Shown here: piece after piece, positions 35,987 to 44,959 of the stretch
Numbering within the stretch: the first letter of the stretch is position 1
How the letters are laid out: every line of letters starts with the position of its first letter
From: Rhipicephalus microplus
Taxonomy: Eukaryota; Arthropoda; Arachnida; Ixodida; Ixodidae
Direction of reading: 5' to 3'
Assembly (NCBI RefSeq): GCF_043290135.1
Contig: NC_134704.1
Location: 12,716,001 to 12,780,000, forward strand
DNA length: 64,000 nucleotides
Made by a program: the position numbers and the translations under genes
The notes under the pieces: generated by a model
What the model saw: only the letters and a program-made list of their open reading frames with translations
The model's database searches: none
What the model was told of the DNA's origin: nothing

Positions 35987-36423
35987 TTTAGGGGCGAAGC
36001 TCTGTACGCCGTGGGTCGTACGTCCCGTGTTTGTAGTAGTAGCCACCTCTCGTTTAGTCTTTATAATGTCCACATGATGGCAGTACTTGTATGTCATAAA
36101 TATATGATGAAAAGATGCGAGACGGCATTACTTGGAGCATTCATAGATAAACGGATGGATGGATGGATGGATGGATGGATGGATGGATGGATGGATGGAT
36201 GGATGGATGGATGGATGGATGGATGGATGGATGGATGGATGGATGGATGGATGGATGGATGGATGGATGGATGGATGGATGGATGGATGGATGGACGGAC
36301 GGACGGATGGACGGACGGACGGACGGACGGACGGACGGACGGACGGTGGGGCGGGCGGGCGGACGGACGGACGGATGGACGCTTCGCCCCACTCATCATA
36401 ATTTACTCCGTGGATATGCTGTG
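35987..36423 (+). repeat. Dispersed repeat with tetranucleotide array, copy C
   Basis: Left block TTAGGGGCGAAGCTCTGTAC, CCGTGGGTCGT, GTAGCCACCTCTCGTTTAG and GATGCGAGACGG matches the reverse complement of copy A. The array is about 35 GGAT units (36153-36293) then GGAC units (36294-36345) with a GGGC variant. The right block CGCTTCGCCCCACTCATCAT, TTACTCCGTGGATATGCTGTG closes the copy. A 311-codon frame that crosses the array is repeat translation. Confidence 0.9.
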
Positions 36424-36752
36424 TTTTTTTTCTTTCTTATTTTTCTGTCTCTTCGTCTTTGTTGCCTTTATCTGTTTTCTGCACCTGTGGCTTTCTGCTT
36501 GTTTCTTCCTCTGTTTCTCACTCTCTCTATCTTTTCCTCTTTCTTTATCCTTTGGTCTTGCTCTTATTTTTCTGTCTCTTTTTAGAGTTTATTTTTCCTT
36601 TATCTTTCTCATATTTCTGTGTTTTTCTGTCTTCGTTCCTTTCATTTTTTTTTCCTCCATTTGCCTCTTTCTCGTTCATTCTATGGCTTTCTTTTTCTTT
36701 CTTCCTTTTTCTTTTTCTCTCTCTCTCTCTCTTTCTTTCTCGTGCTCCAGAA
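36424..36752. repeat. Pyrimidine-rich tract
   Basis: About 330 bp almost wholly C/T on the plus strand, starting immediately after the ATGCTGTG end of the array-bearing repeat. It contains CTTT, TCTC and TTTCC runs without a single repeat unit. Confidence 0.85.
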
Positions 36753-36754
36753 AG

Positions 36755-37320
36755 CCGAACAGAGCTCTGGTTTAACGCTTGCACCTACAGTACTCAGCCG
36801 AATTCCAGTGATGTACAAACTGCTGCGGTTCTCTGTAAACACCATAGTCTTTACGACCACCTTAAACAGCTCTAATGCTGCTAAAAGTTTTCATACCGGA
36901 GCTTTTTCTGTGTTGGCTTGCCAGCCAATCAAAGTGTCATTGATATCAGCGAAGCCAGCTGGGCGATGACGAGCAATGTCTGAGAACAACTTCGCACAAA
37001 TATTTCGGTGCTATATGTTTACACCCTAGCCTCTGCTGTCGACTTACACCAACTGAAGTGGTTATAAGATGGGAAAGAAGAAAAAAGTGAGCCCCGTAAC
37101 TGTATGCATCAGGGTGCGACACCTCAACAGTAGCTCACAGGGGATGGGGGTGAGGAAAGTTTAAAAGAATATAATTAAATGTAGAGAGAGAGAGGGGGGG
37201 GGGAAGAAAGATGCGGTGAGACAGCGAGCGAGGACATATCGAGGGGATAGGAGAGATAGGAAAGATGGAAACACGGTCAGAGGAGTCCGAGAACGGGGCA
37301 CCACTTGCGAGAGCTCTTGC
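36755..37320. other. No gene recognised
   Basis: Contains a G/A purine run near 37183-37215. Nothing coding seen. Confidence 0.5.
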
Positions 37321-37327
37321 CGGTTAC

Positions 37328-37449
37328 AGGAGATGGCGTAGGGCAAGTCCAGTAAGTCAGAGCTACGCTGTCGTCGGAGTTCGGTGTCAGGAGATGACGT
37401 AGGGCCAGCCCAGTCGGCCAAAGCTACGCTGACGTCGGAGATCGCGAGG
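37328..37449. repeat. Two-copy 61 bp tandem duplication
   Basis: AGGAGATGGCGTAGGGCAAG (37328) recurs as AGGAGATGACGTAGGGCCAG (37389), and GAGCTACGCTGTCGTCGGAG recurs as AAGCTACGCTGACGTCGGAG. Several substitutions separate the units, so the event is not recent. Confidence 0.85.
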
Positions 37450-37918
37450 GCGCAACCGATCGGCACGGAATCCAGCGAGCGAGTCTTACACCAGCTGTAT
37501 GGAAGCAGTTGTATCGGCAACAGTGCATTCACGTGACCTATCACAACAGCAAAGTTGAATGTAGGCTATAGAGCTAGACCAGTCAGCATGACTTGATAAA
37601 GGAGCTTTACACGTGCTTGCTTGAAAGAGATGCTTGTTTTGTATCTCTATGTTCGCTCACTCCTACCTGTGCGCACGTTGTGCTGCCAAGTATAGAGAAC
37701 GTGATGCGTAAGTCGGCCATCGTATTGAGATTGCATGTGAAGGTAGATTTGCTGTTATGACAATTGACAACGAACGTACTCTGACATTAGCTAGTTGTAT
37801 GCAACAGTTCTACGGGGCCATTAGTATGCGGCTACATGTCGTAGTTTAATTCAGTCAGAAATTGCCGTAAACATTATCCTTCTCCGTTAAAAAAAGTCGC
37901 TCAAATAGATCCAGGTGG

Positions 37919-38159
37919 GCCCCGCCGCGGTGGTCTAGTGGCTAAGGTACTCGGCTGCTGACCCGCAGGTCGCGGGTTCAAATCCCGGCTGCGGCGGCTG
38001 CATTTCCGATGGAGGCGGAAATGTCGAGGCCCGTGTGCTCAGATTTGGGTGCACGTTAAAGAACCCCAGGTGGTCAAAATTTCCGGAGCCCTCCACTACG
38101 GCGTCTCTCATAATCATATGGTGATTTTGGGACGTTAAACCCCACAAGTCAATCAATCA
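37919..38159 (+). mobile_element. Full-length Ruka SINE with 14 bp duplication
   Basis: Complete head, body and (ATCA)n tail. ATAGATCCAGGTGG flanks it at 37905-37918 and 38160-38173, a perfect target-site duplication, so the insertion is recent. Confidence 0.97.
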
Positions 38160-38340
38160 ATAGATCCAGGTGGCACCTTCTTTAAAAAAATGTGCTTCTT
38201 CGTTCTGTGAACCCCAAATAAAACGCACCCCGCGCAAGTTCACAACACGAGCAAGAACTCTGCTCGTGTATGTATCGTTTCCATGCGCGTGTCTGGCGCT
38301 CTTTGGCCGTGAAATGGCCCTTACGCCACAAAACATCAAA

Positions 38341-38370
38341 CATCATCATCATCATCATCATCATCATCAT
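38341..38370. repeat. (CAT)n microsatellite
   Basis: Ten CAT units. Frames across it give His or Met runs and are not meaningful. Confidence 0.95.
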
Positions 38371-38374
38371 GCGC

Positions 38375-38810
38375 GTGTCCGAAGCATAAACAGTAAACAC
38401 AGACACCAAGACGCGCGTGCCTAACGGCGGCTGCGTGGTTTTGTCACGCGGAATTCTTCACGCCTAAGATTTTCACCGTGATTTTTTTTTTGCATGCTTA
38501 CACGTTAAACAACGCCACGTTTATTTCTTCCGAGTAACGTTGTACTCTTTCGCTTCCCTGTCAAGTCTTAGAGCTGACGAGGAAAATTATTGCGTGTAAG
38601 TTAGGCTGATGCCCAACAAGCGTTCAGACAGCCATGCACTTGCGCTATATTTCCCTGGGTTAACTCACCCTAACTCAGTCTTTCCTTTTGGCACCTTGGG
38701 GCAGACATCATGGCGTGCAACGGGAGCCACGGGTACACTGTTAGAAATTGAGATGCGGAAAAGGCCTGAAGTCTAAAGAGAATTTCTTTCTGAGCTAGTT
38801 AGTTGCTAAA
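38375..38810. other. No gene recognised
   Basis: Unique-looking sequence with no feature seen. Confidence 0.5.
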
Positions 38811-38814
38811 CACC

Positions 38815-39040
38815 GTCCGACATGGTAGATCAGCATGCTTACGGCAATCTGTTGCTGGCACAAACGTCGCCACTTTGACCCTGGCGGTGGCGGTCGCATT
38901 TCCCTGAAGCCCCGTGAACTGTACGATGTCGGCGCACGATAAGCACTATATGTTCGAAATTTCCGGAGCCCTCCACTGCACCATCCCGCATGATCGTGTT
39001 ATGCTTTTGCGAGGTTAAACCGCAACATTTATTAATATTT
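38815..39040 (+). mobile_element. Old Ruka-type SINE
   Basis: CCGACATGGTAGATCAGCAT is the decayed head. Recognisable body parts are GAAATTTCCGGAGCCCTCCA, CCCGCATGATCGTGTTATGC and GCGAGGTTAAACCGCAAC. The middle is heavily diverged. Confidence 0.72.
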
Positions 39041-39044
39041 CAAG

Positions 39045-40210
39045 CACATTTGAGGCGCTGAGTAGATGCTTTCGAAGCTTGTACAAAACGCCTTCTACTA
39101 TGAAGCACACAGGCCACTTATTCACCCCACATTGAGATAGTGTGCTTCTTCCTTCGCCACAACTGGGGGATACTGTATTTAGTTAAACTGAGTATATCAT
39201 CAACACTAGCCCTAAGCGTTTAACGCTACAATAACCCTTGAAATCTTAACACGCAAGTCTGTGAACTGTCCATGGGTAAAAACACCGTAAGGCAAACTAA
39301 GAAGCTCTTTTGACGGTAATGTTTACTTGCGTGCGTCCATGACCCCCTTCAACCCAGACTGTATACGATATTTTGAATGAGGTACCTTAATTTGGCTGAA
39401 GTGACCCATCTGCGCTACAGTTACGCAATTCTGGAAAAATATCTTTTATGAAAGCGGCTTCTGTGTGCACATGCGTGCGTCCGTCTATATGTATTTCTAT
39501 TTGTGTCAAAAGCAATCTGGTTGGGTGGCATACCACAAAATTCACTTTTGCTTATATGTACTCAACCACGCCTAGCCAATCCATTTTTCTCATCGACACC
39601 GTTTGAGTTTCTTTAGTTTGTGCTACTAAACCCAAATTATTTCTGCGCACGCAGTCAAAATAATCTTGGACGCTTGCCGCCTCACTGAACACGTGAGAAA
39701 AACCGCACCGCGAAACGAAGTCTCGTGAGCTGCAGACAGGAACCCGGAAATGGCTGAAATCGACTGAAACGCCCAACCTGATGTGTGCGTAAGCTGCAGG
39801 AAGAACTTCGATGGCAAATTCCAGTAGACACTGCATGATCACGCATAGCTGACGCCCGCTTATTAAGATCCTCCCCAATAAACACGTTTCGGGGATCTGC
39901 TTTCTTCCGCGTCTCGATTGTGTCATAAATTACGGCAGCGGTAATAGCCCACCCCTGCGTATCCTCGTAGATATTCTGGATGCCGGGCACTCATCATCCT
40001 CCAACAAAAGGCGTGGCATCTCAATGTGGCACAGGAAGGAAGGAAGGCTTCTCCGGCGGAAGCGGAAACGCGATTCACCTTCATAAGATCACTGCAGTTA
40101 AGTGTGCATGGTGTTATCTCGCTGTCATTTGGCAAGTGGATCTCAATCGACCGATGAATCCAACTTAAGGATGGTTGCTTGATAAGCTAGTTGATTCATT
40201 TCAGCACAAA
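39045..40210. other. No gene recognised
   Basis: Overlapping minus-strand frames of 124 and 102 codons at 39552-39990 show no recognisable family. Confidence 0.5.
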
Positions 40211-40214
40211 TCAC

Positions 40215-40284
40215 CATAATCATTTTCTTCTTCATCATTAGCGGGACTACGCCCACTGCAGGGCAAATGCCTCTCCCATATTTC
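40215..40284 (-). mobile_element. RTE-like LINE 3' end
   Basis: On the minus strand, ATGGGAGAGGCATTTGCCCT then GCAGTGGGCGTAGTCC encodes the MGEAF-L-W ending seen also at about 55645-55690, followed by a short ATGATG tail. Only about 70 bp remains. A Ruka SINE abuts its 5' side. Confidence 0.7.
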
Positions 40285-40286
40285 GC

Positions 40287-40535
40287 GCCCCGCCGCGGTG
40301 GTCTAGTGGCTAAGGTACTCGGCTTCTGACGCGCAGGTTGCGGAATCGAATCCCAGCTGCGGAGGCTGCATTTTTAATGGAGGCGGAAATGCTGTAGGCT
40401 CATGGGCTCAGATTGGGGTGCACGTAAAAAAACCCAGGTGGTCGAAATTTCTGGAGCCCTTCACTATATGGCGTCTCTCGTAGCCATATGGTGGTTTTGG
40501 GACGTTAAACACCACATATCTATCTATCTATATGT
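40287..40535 (+). mobile_element. Ruka SINE, moderately diverged
   Basis: Head CCCCGCCGCGGTGGTCTAGT is intact, but the B box (TTGCGGAATCGAATCCC) and body carry many changes. The tail is TATCTATCTATCTA rather than ATCA. Full length. Confidence 0.93.
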
Positions 40536-40539
40536 CCAT

Positions 40540-41235
40540 ATCGGTACAATGAACACAAAACAGTACAATCAGTGCCCCCTGTACTTTTATTGGCTTCTTT
40601 ATCTGCTTGTTTTTTTCAGGTTGGTCAAACGAACAAATGGGCCCTCAAAATTCCTTTCTATCATTTTTTGTCTGAATGTGCTTCGGTGCCAAGAAATGCC
40701 AGGTCGTCAAGAACAACCTCACGGCCACACGTCCCACCCATTCCTATGCTACACTTTCCATGGAAAGCAGTGGCGCTCATCAGGACTGTGCGACTGGTCG
40801 GCAGCCACCTTCGGACGTCCTCTAACGATGTCCGCGACGCAAGACAAGCGCGCTGACCCTCTGGGAACGAGTCGCTTGTTGATTGCAGCACAACGCCGCC
40901 CGAGGAACAAAGCAGCTTCACTCGCGACGTGTCAACCCCCTGCGGGAACGGCGGCCCATCGATCCACTCGAGCGTACTCCGACACTTCCGCGTCGAAGCG
41001 TAGTCTGGCAAGGACGACCTAACGAAAAGGTTTCTTCACATGCTAAGAAGTGCGATAAGATGGAGGAGATGGACGGGAATGCAAGTGACTGGGTGCTTTC
41101 AGGCATCCCTTTCCGTTGGTTTATCGTCTGGTTTAGTTTGGGTTCCCTAACATGAACACCGAACAAGGTCACTGTCTGTGAAGCAAGTAGGGTTATCATC
41201 CGCCCACATTACGGCACAAATCTACGAACTATGAT
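40540..41235. other. No gene recognised
   Basis: Overlapping frames of 94-116 codons lie on both strands at 40572-41155. A run CTTGTTTTTTTCAG at 40606-40619 would fit a splice acceptor, but no exon can be supported. Confidence 0.45.
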
Positions 41236-41455
41236 AGTATGTGCGGTTTTACGTCAAAAAATCACAATATGATTTCGAGGGATGCCGTAGTGAAGGCCTC
41301 CGGAAGTCTCTGCCATTGGGCGTTGATTCTTTAACACTCGCTGACAACGCACATTATGCGAGCGTGCAACCTTTGGTGTCCATCTAAATTAGACTTCTAC
41401 GGCCGGAATCAAACCCTCAAATTTCGTAGAAGCAGCCAAGCGCCGTGGTGTACAC
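41236..41455 (-). mobile_element. Old Ruka-type SINE
   Basis: The tail-side GGTTTTACGTCAAAAAATCAC, GGGATGCCGTAGTGAAGGCC and GATTCTTTAACACTCGC precede the decayed head GGCCGGAATCAAACCCTC and GCCAAGCGCCGTGGTGTA. Confidence 0.75.
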
Positions 41456-41517
41456 ATCTACAAAAGAAATCCATTCTCTAAAGAAAGCTTCCCAGGCTTC
41501 GAAAAATTAGACTTCAT

Positions 41518-41600
41518 CCCGGGTATGAACTCGCGACCAAAGACTTTTCGTGATGGTCGCTAACCAAGAGGCTAGCAGAACGCATTGCGTGGGTGAATCA
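41518..41600 (-). repeat. tRNA-like SINE head remnant
   Basis: Minus strand has A-box-like TAGCCTCTTGGTTAGCGACC and a B-box-like GCGAGTTCATACCCG at tRNA spacing. It does not fold to a good cloverleaf. Confidence 0.5.
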
Positions 41601-41723
41601 ATCGAGTTGATGTGCTTTTGACAAGTTATGATAAATGTAGTGTCCACTGTTATATCCGGTGTTTTAACTTTGCAACCGATATAATGTATGAGAGATTGGG
41701 AGAGTTCCGGTGAAGTATACTTT

Positions 41724-42228
41724 TTAGGGGCGAAGCTTTTTAGGCCGTGGGTAGTTCCCTCCTCTGTAGTCGTAGTAGTAGGTTATGAGTACCTCAATAG
41801 CTGGCGTTGTGGGTATATGTCTTTGGGAATAATATATGGCGTTAGTGGTTTTCACAGCATATCCGCAAAGTGAATGATGATGAGTTGGGCAAAACGCCCG
41901 TCCGTCCGTCTATCCGTCCGTCCATACTTTTGTCCATCCGTCCGTGCGTCCGTCCATCCGTGCGTCTGTGAATCCGTCCATCCGCTCGTTCTTGCTTCCA
42001 ACCGTCTGTCTGCTTGTACGCCCACTGTTCCGTCTGTCTGTGAGTTCCTCGGTGCTTTTGTCGATCCATACATCCGTCCGTACGTCCGCGAGTTCTTCCG
42101 TGCATCCGTTCATCTTCGGTCTGTCCGTTTATCCGTCCGTACGTTCATGCTTCCGTCCATGCGTTCGTCCGTCCGGACGGAGGAACGCTCGTCCCACTCA
42201 TCATCATTCACTCCGTGGATATGCTGTG
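41724..42228 (+). repeat. Dispersed repeat with tetranucleotide array, copy D
   Basis: The left block TTAGGGGCGAAGCTTTTTAG, GCCGTGGGTAG marks the start. Unlike copies A-C, the array (about 41898-42180, degenerate GTCC units) is enclosed by two inverted copies of the terminal block: CACAGCATATCCGCAAAGTG at 41853 and CACTCCGTGGATATGCTGTG ending 42228. The array changes strand near 42170 (GTCCGTCCGGACGGA). Confidence 0.85.
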
Positions 42229-42486
42229 ATTTTTTTCTGTGTCAACATTGTATAAACTAAACAAAATATGTACAAAGAACGTGGTTCTTTCAAAGGGGTG
42301 CCATTAAAGAAAAATCAAAAATATATTCTCCAAATTTACATTTACGTGTGCCTGATGATCTCAGTTGAGTATTTTGATTTAGTTGTTAAGAACCAACATT
42401 CGCGAAGTGTTATTACGCCAGTGATTTTTCTAGAGCCAAAAGTGTAATGTCCAATGTTCGGAGACGAACGCAGAGTAGCAAAACGA

Positions 42487-42492
42487 TTTATT
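42487..42492 (-). terminator. Polyadenylation signal of the solo LTR
   Basis: Minus-strand AATAAA about 45 bp before the LTR 3' end. Confidence 0.55.
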
Positions 42493-42570
42493 GCTACATA
42501 TTATCGCAAGTACGATGGTACAACAGCAAAGGAAAAGGGTGAGCTCGCGGGCGGCAGCCTAGACATGCAG

Positions 42571-42577
42571 CTTTATA
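42571..42577 (-). promoter_or_regulatory. TATA box of the solo LTR
   Basis: Minus-strand TATAAAG in the middle of the LTR, placed upstream of the AATAAA signal as expected for an LTR promoter. Confidence 0.55.
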
Positions 42578-42699
42578 TCGATCGCAGTCGGGTCACATGA
42601 TTACTGGCAGCTGGGCTGGCCGCTCTATTGACAATACGTGGCGCTATCGCATACATGACAAAAAGTATTCAATCGCAACAAAGATTACATCAGATACTT

Positions 42700-44860
42700 C
42701 CGATTAATCTGCAACATTTTTTTTTCGATAAATGTCTTCGTGAATTAGGCCTAGACCACATGTTTACCAGTTATATTTTATGTGAGCAGTTCAGTTGATC
42801 GTTATTGTTTTTTCCCGAAAGGCTGAGAGTACCTGTGAAGGGTGAGGAAGCGGTCTATGTAGCAGGTATAATCTGTATTTGAGGATGTGTAGATGATTTT
42901 GTTAGCAACGAACTAGCCTCAGGTGCAGCTGCTGTTGCAGCGTATTTTGGGCAAGCCCTGGGCTGCATACAGTAGCGATCGACAGTAGGATCGTGAACGA
43001 TGCAGTTCACGGACTGCAACTCGTCCACGGCTTAATTTTTCTCAACATGGCCTCATCGAGTGTGAGGCCCACGGTATGGCTTTATGCTCTGCCATGGCCT
43101 AATACTAAGCACTCTAAGTTGTTAACGACTAAATACGCTGGGAGTCTAGTTCGCTGAATGTGTTTACACTAAGAAATATTACGATGATTTTTCCATCTGA
43201 GACATGATTTCTTTTCACTTTGAGTTCAGGAGTAAATGAAGATGCTTTGTGCATCTGAAACGAAGACTCCCGTTATACTGTTGTCAATGAGTTGTTCTGT
43301 ATTGCTTAGTGTCTGTTTATTGTCATCTGTTTTATTTGTAGTCTTTTCTGACGCTGTGTGTACGCGTTCGTGATCGTCTCGCACGAGCGTTTGCAATGAT
43401 GAAAGCCAAGCGCAATACGCACCTCGTCACACATATCGCTGTCTGAACTCCTTGCATAGCTTCGACAGCGTCGCACCTGATGTACGAAACGGAGTATAGC
43501 AATCTAGCGACCAACTCAATACAGCTTCGTGAATGTTTCTTTGATTCTTTTTTTTTTAGAGCCTGTCCTTAGGCACGGTACTACGCAATGTCAAAAATAC
43601 GGATGCAAAAGCTGCTTCATGTGTGCAATCTAACAGTGGGCTGTGATTTGCGAAATTCTCTTCTGTGCACTAAGTTCGTCACGCGTTATGTTAGCGTCAT
43701 CCACCAGCTGTTCCTAATGGCACACCTCGGAGCAATGGAGCTGCCACTCCGTGAGCGCTTGTCTTTTCGATTCCGGATGGCCTACATCGTCCCGAGGCAG
43801 TGACCAGAGGGAGCGGGCGTCTCTGCTGTAGAATATCAATCGACGCTCATCTCGGCGGCGCTGGGCCGGGATTGACCCGATGGCGATGTGCCCTGGAGCG
43901 TGGCGAGTTCCCGACGCACGGCACTGGCCGCAACCGGCCGATGATTCCCGGCCTTCCGACGTGCAAAGCTTCCGTTGAGTAACGCGCGTGACGGGTCAGC
44001 CGCAGCTGCAATGCTGTGCGGCCAACGCATCGCTTCGTTCTCTCTGCGACGCGCCTTTTATTTTCTCAGATGGGACCATTTGTTCGCCTCTTTTCTCTGG
44101 ATGACCGAGCTCTCTGTTTATTTCCCGTTCAATACACCCGCTGCGCTCCAGGCGTCGTCCCGCCACTTGTGCACCTGTCCTGCGCTGCTATTGATCTATA
44201 CACTGTGCACACTCACGCACAAAAAAGCTAAGCCCACATTCTGCGAGACCCGCGGGGGCGCCCGTGGCGCAATACTCGGGATCTCAGTCGCCGAACCTTC
44301 TTCCACAGCGTTGTATATACCCCGAGCACGTACGCCACTGTTGACGGTGTGATCCGCACTCCTATAGACAGCTCCGAAGAATGTGTAGAATTAATGTTTC
44401 CGAAGCTTTTTGCCCTAACTTTTGATAGAAGGACGCTCACATTTGAATATATGATCAAAATTTGTGAGGAAAAAAATGTCGCACGATAACTTTTCTCCGC
44501 ACTCACGTTTGTACGTGCAAACATAGGCGTGGCAAATGGGTTGCCCGATCACGTGTACAGAGGTACTTGGCATGCGTATGCGTGTATTTACACTTGTGTC
44601 GTTTGTGATTGTCCGGTTCACTGGAGCATGCAATGGGAAGCAGTGGGTCAGTGTAATGCTGTCGGAAACACCAGCACGCTGCACCTTCTTCTCACGCACC
44701 CGCATCGTGTCTTTGGCTCCAGTCACGTTTAGCGTCACTGATACGACGTGCCATATGTCTTGCCATCACGCAGAAAGTATAATACAAAATTAGAGAAAAG
44801 AACTAAGGTGCAAAGAAGGGACTGTCATCACGAGCGATAATTGTATACTGCAGTCGTCGG
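42700..44860. other. No gene recognised
   Basis: A GC-rich patch at 43700-44030 has CpG-rich composition and short frames on both strands; it could be a promoter region, but no exon or transcription start can be supported. Confidence 0.5.
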
Positions 44861-44868
44861 TACATTCA

Positions 44869-44952
44869 GGTCACCCATAATGTTACGCAGCAACGAACAG
44901 ACAACTAAGTGGTCACCCATAATGTTACGCAGCAACGAACAGACAACTAAGT
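44869..44952. repeat. Perfect 42 bp tandem duplication
   Basis: The unit starting GGTCACCCATAATGTTACGC and ending CAACTAAGT is present twice without any mismatch (44869-44910 and 44911-44952). Confidence 0.97.
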
Positions 44953-44959
44953 GGATCAA

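Larger units (their letters stand above)
42443..42689 (-). mobile_element. Solo LTR, 247 bp
   Basis: Read on the minus strand it begins TGTAATCTTTGTTGC and ends ACATTGGACATTACA, so the ends are TG..CA with a 6 bp inverted TGTAAT/ATTACA. It has a TATA-like TATAAAG and, about 85 bases later, AATAAA, in the order expected of U3-R-U5. No coding region or second LTR adjoins, so it is a recombination product of a Ty3/gypsy-type or similar element. No clean 4-6 bp flanking duplication is seen, so the insertion is not new or an edge has decayed. Confidence 0.72.

Noticed and set aside
35840..36775. 311-codon plus-strand frame with WMDG repeats
   Set aside because: It is the translation of the GGAT/GGAC array and adjacent pyrimidine tract; all frames of the array are open.
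38170..38424. Frames with a run of ten His or Met
   Set aside because: They come from the (CAT)n microsatellite at 38341-38370.
40572..41155. Possible exon after CTTGTTTTTTTCAG
   Set aside because: The acceptor-like run is plausible, but no frame with a known domain or matching donor follows.
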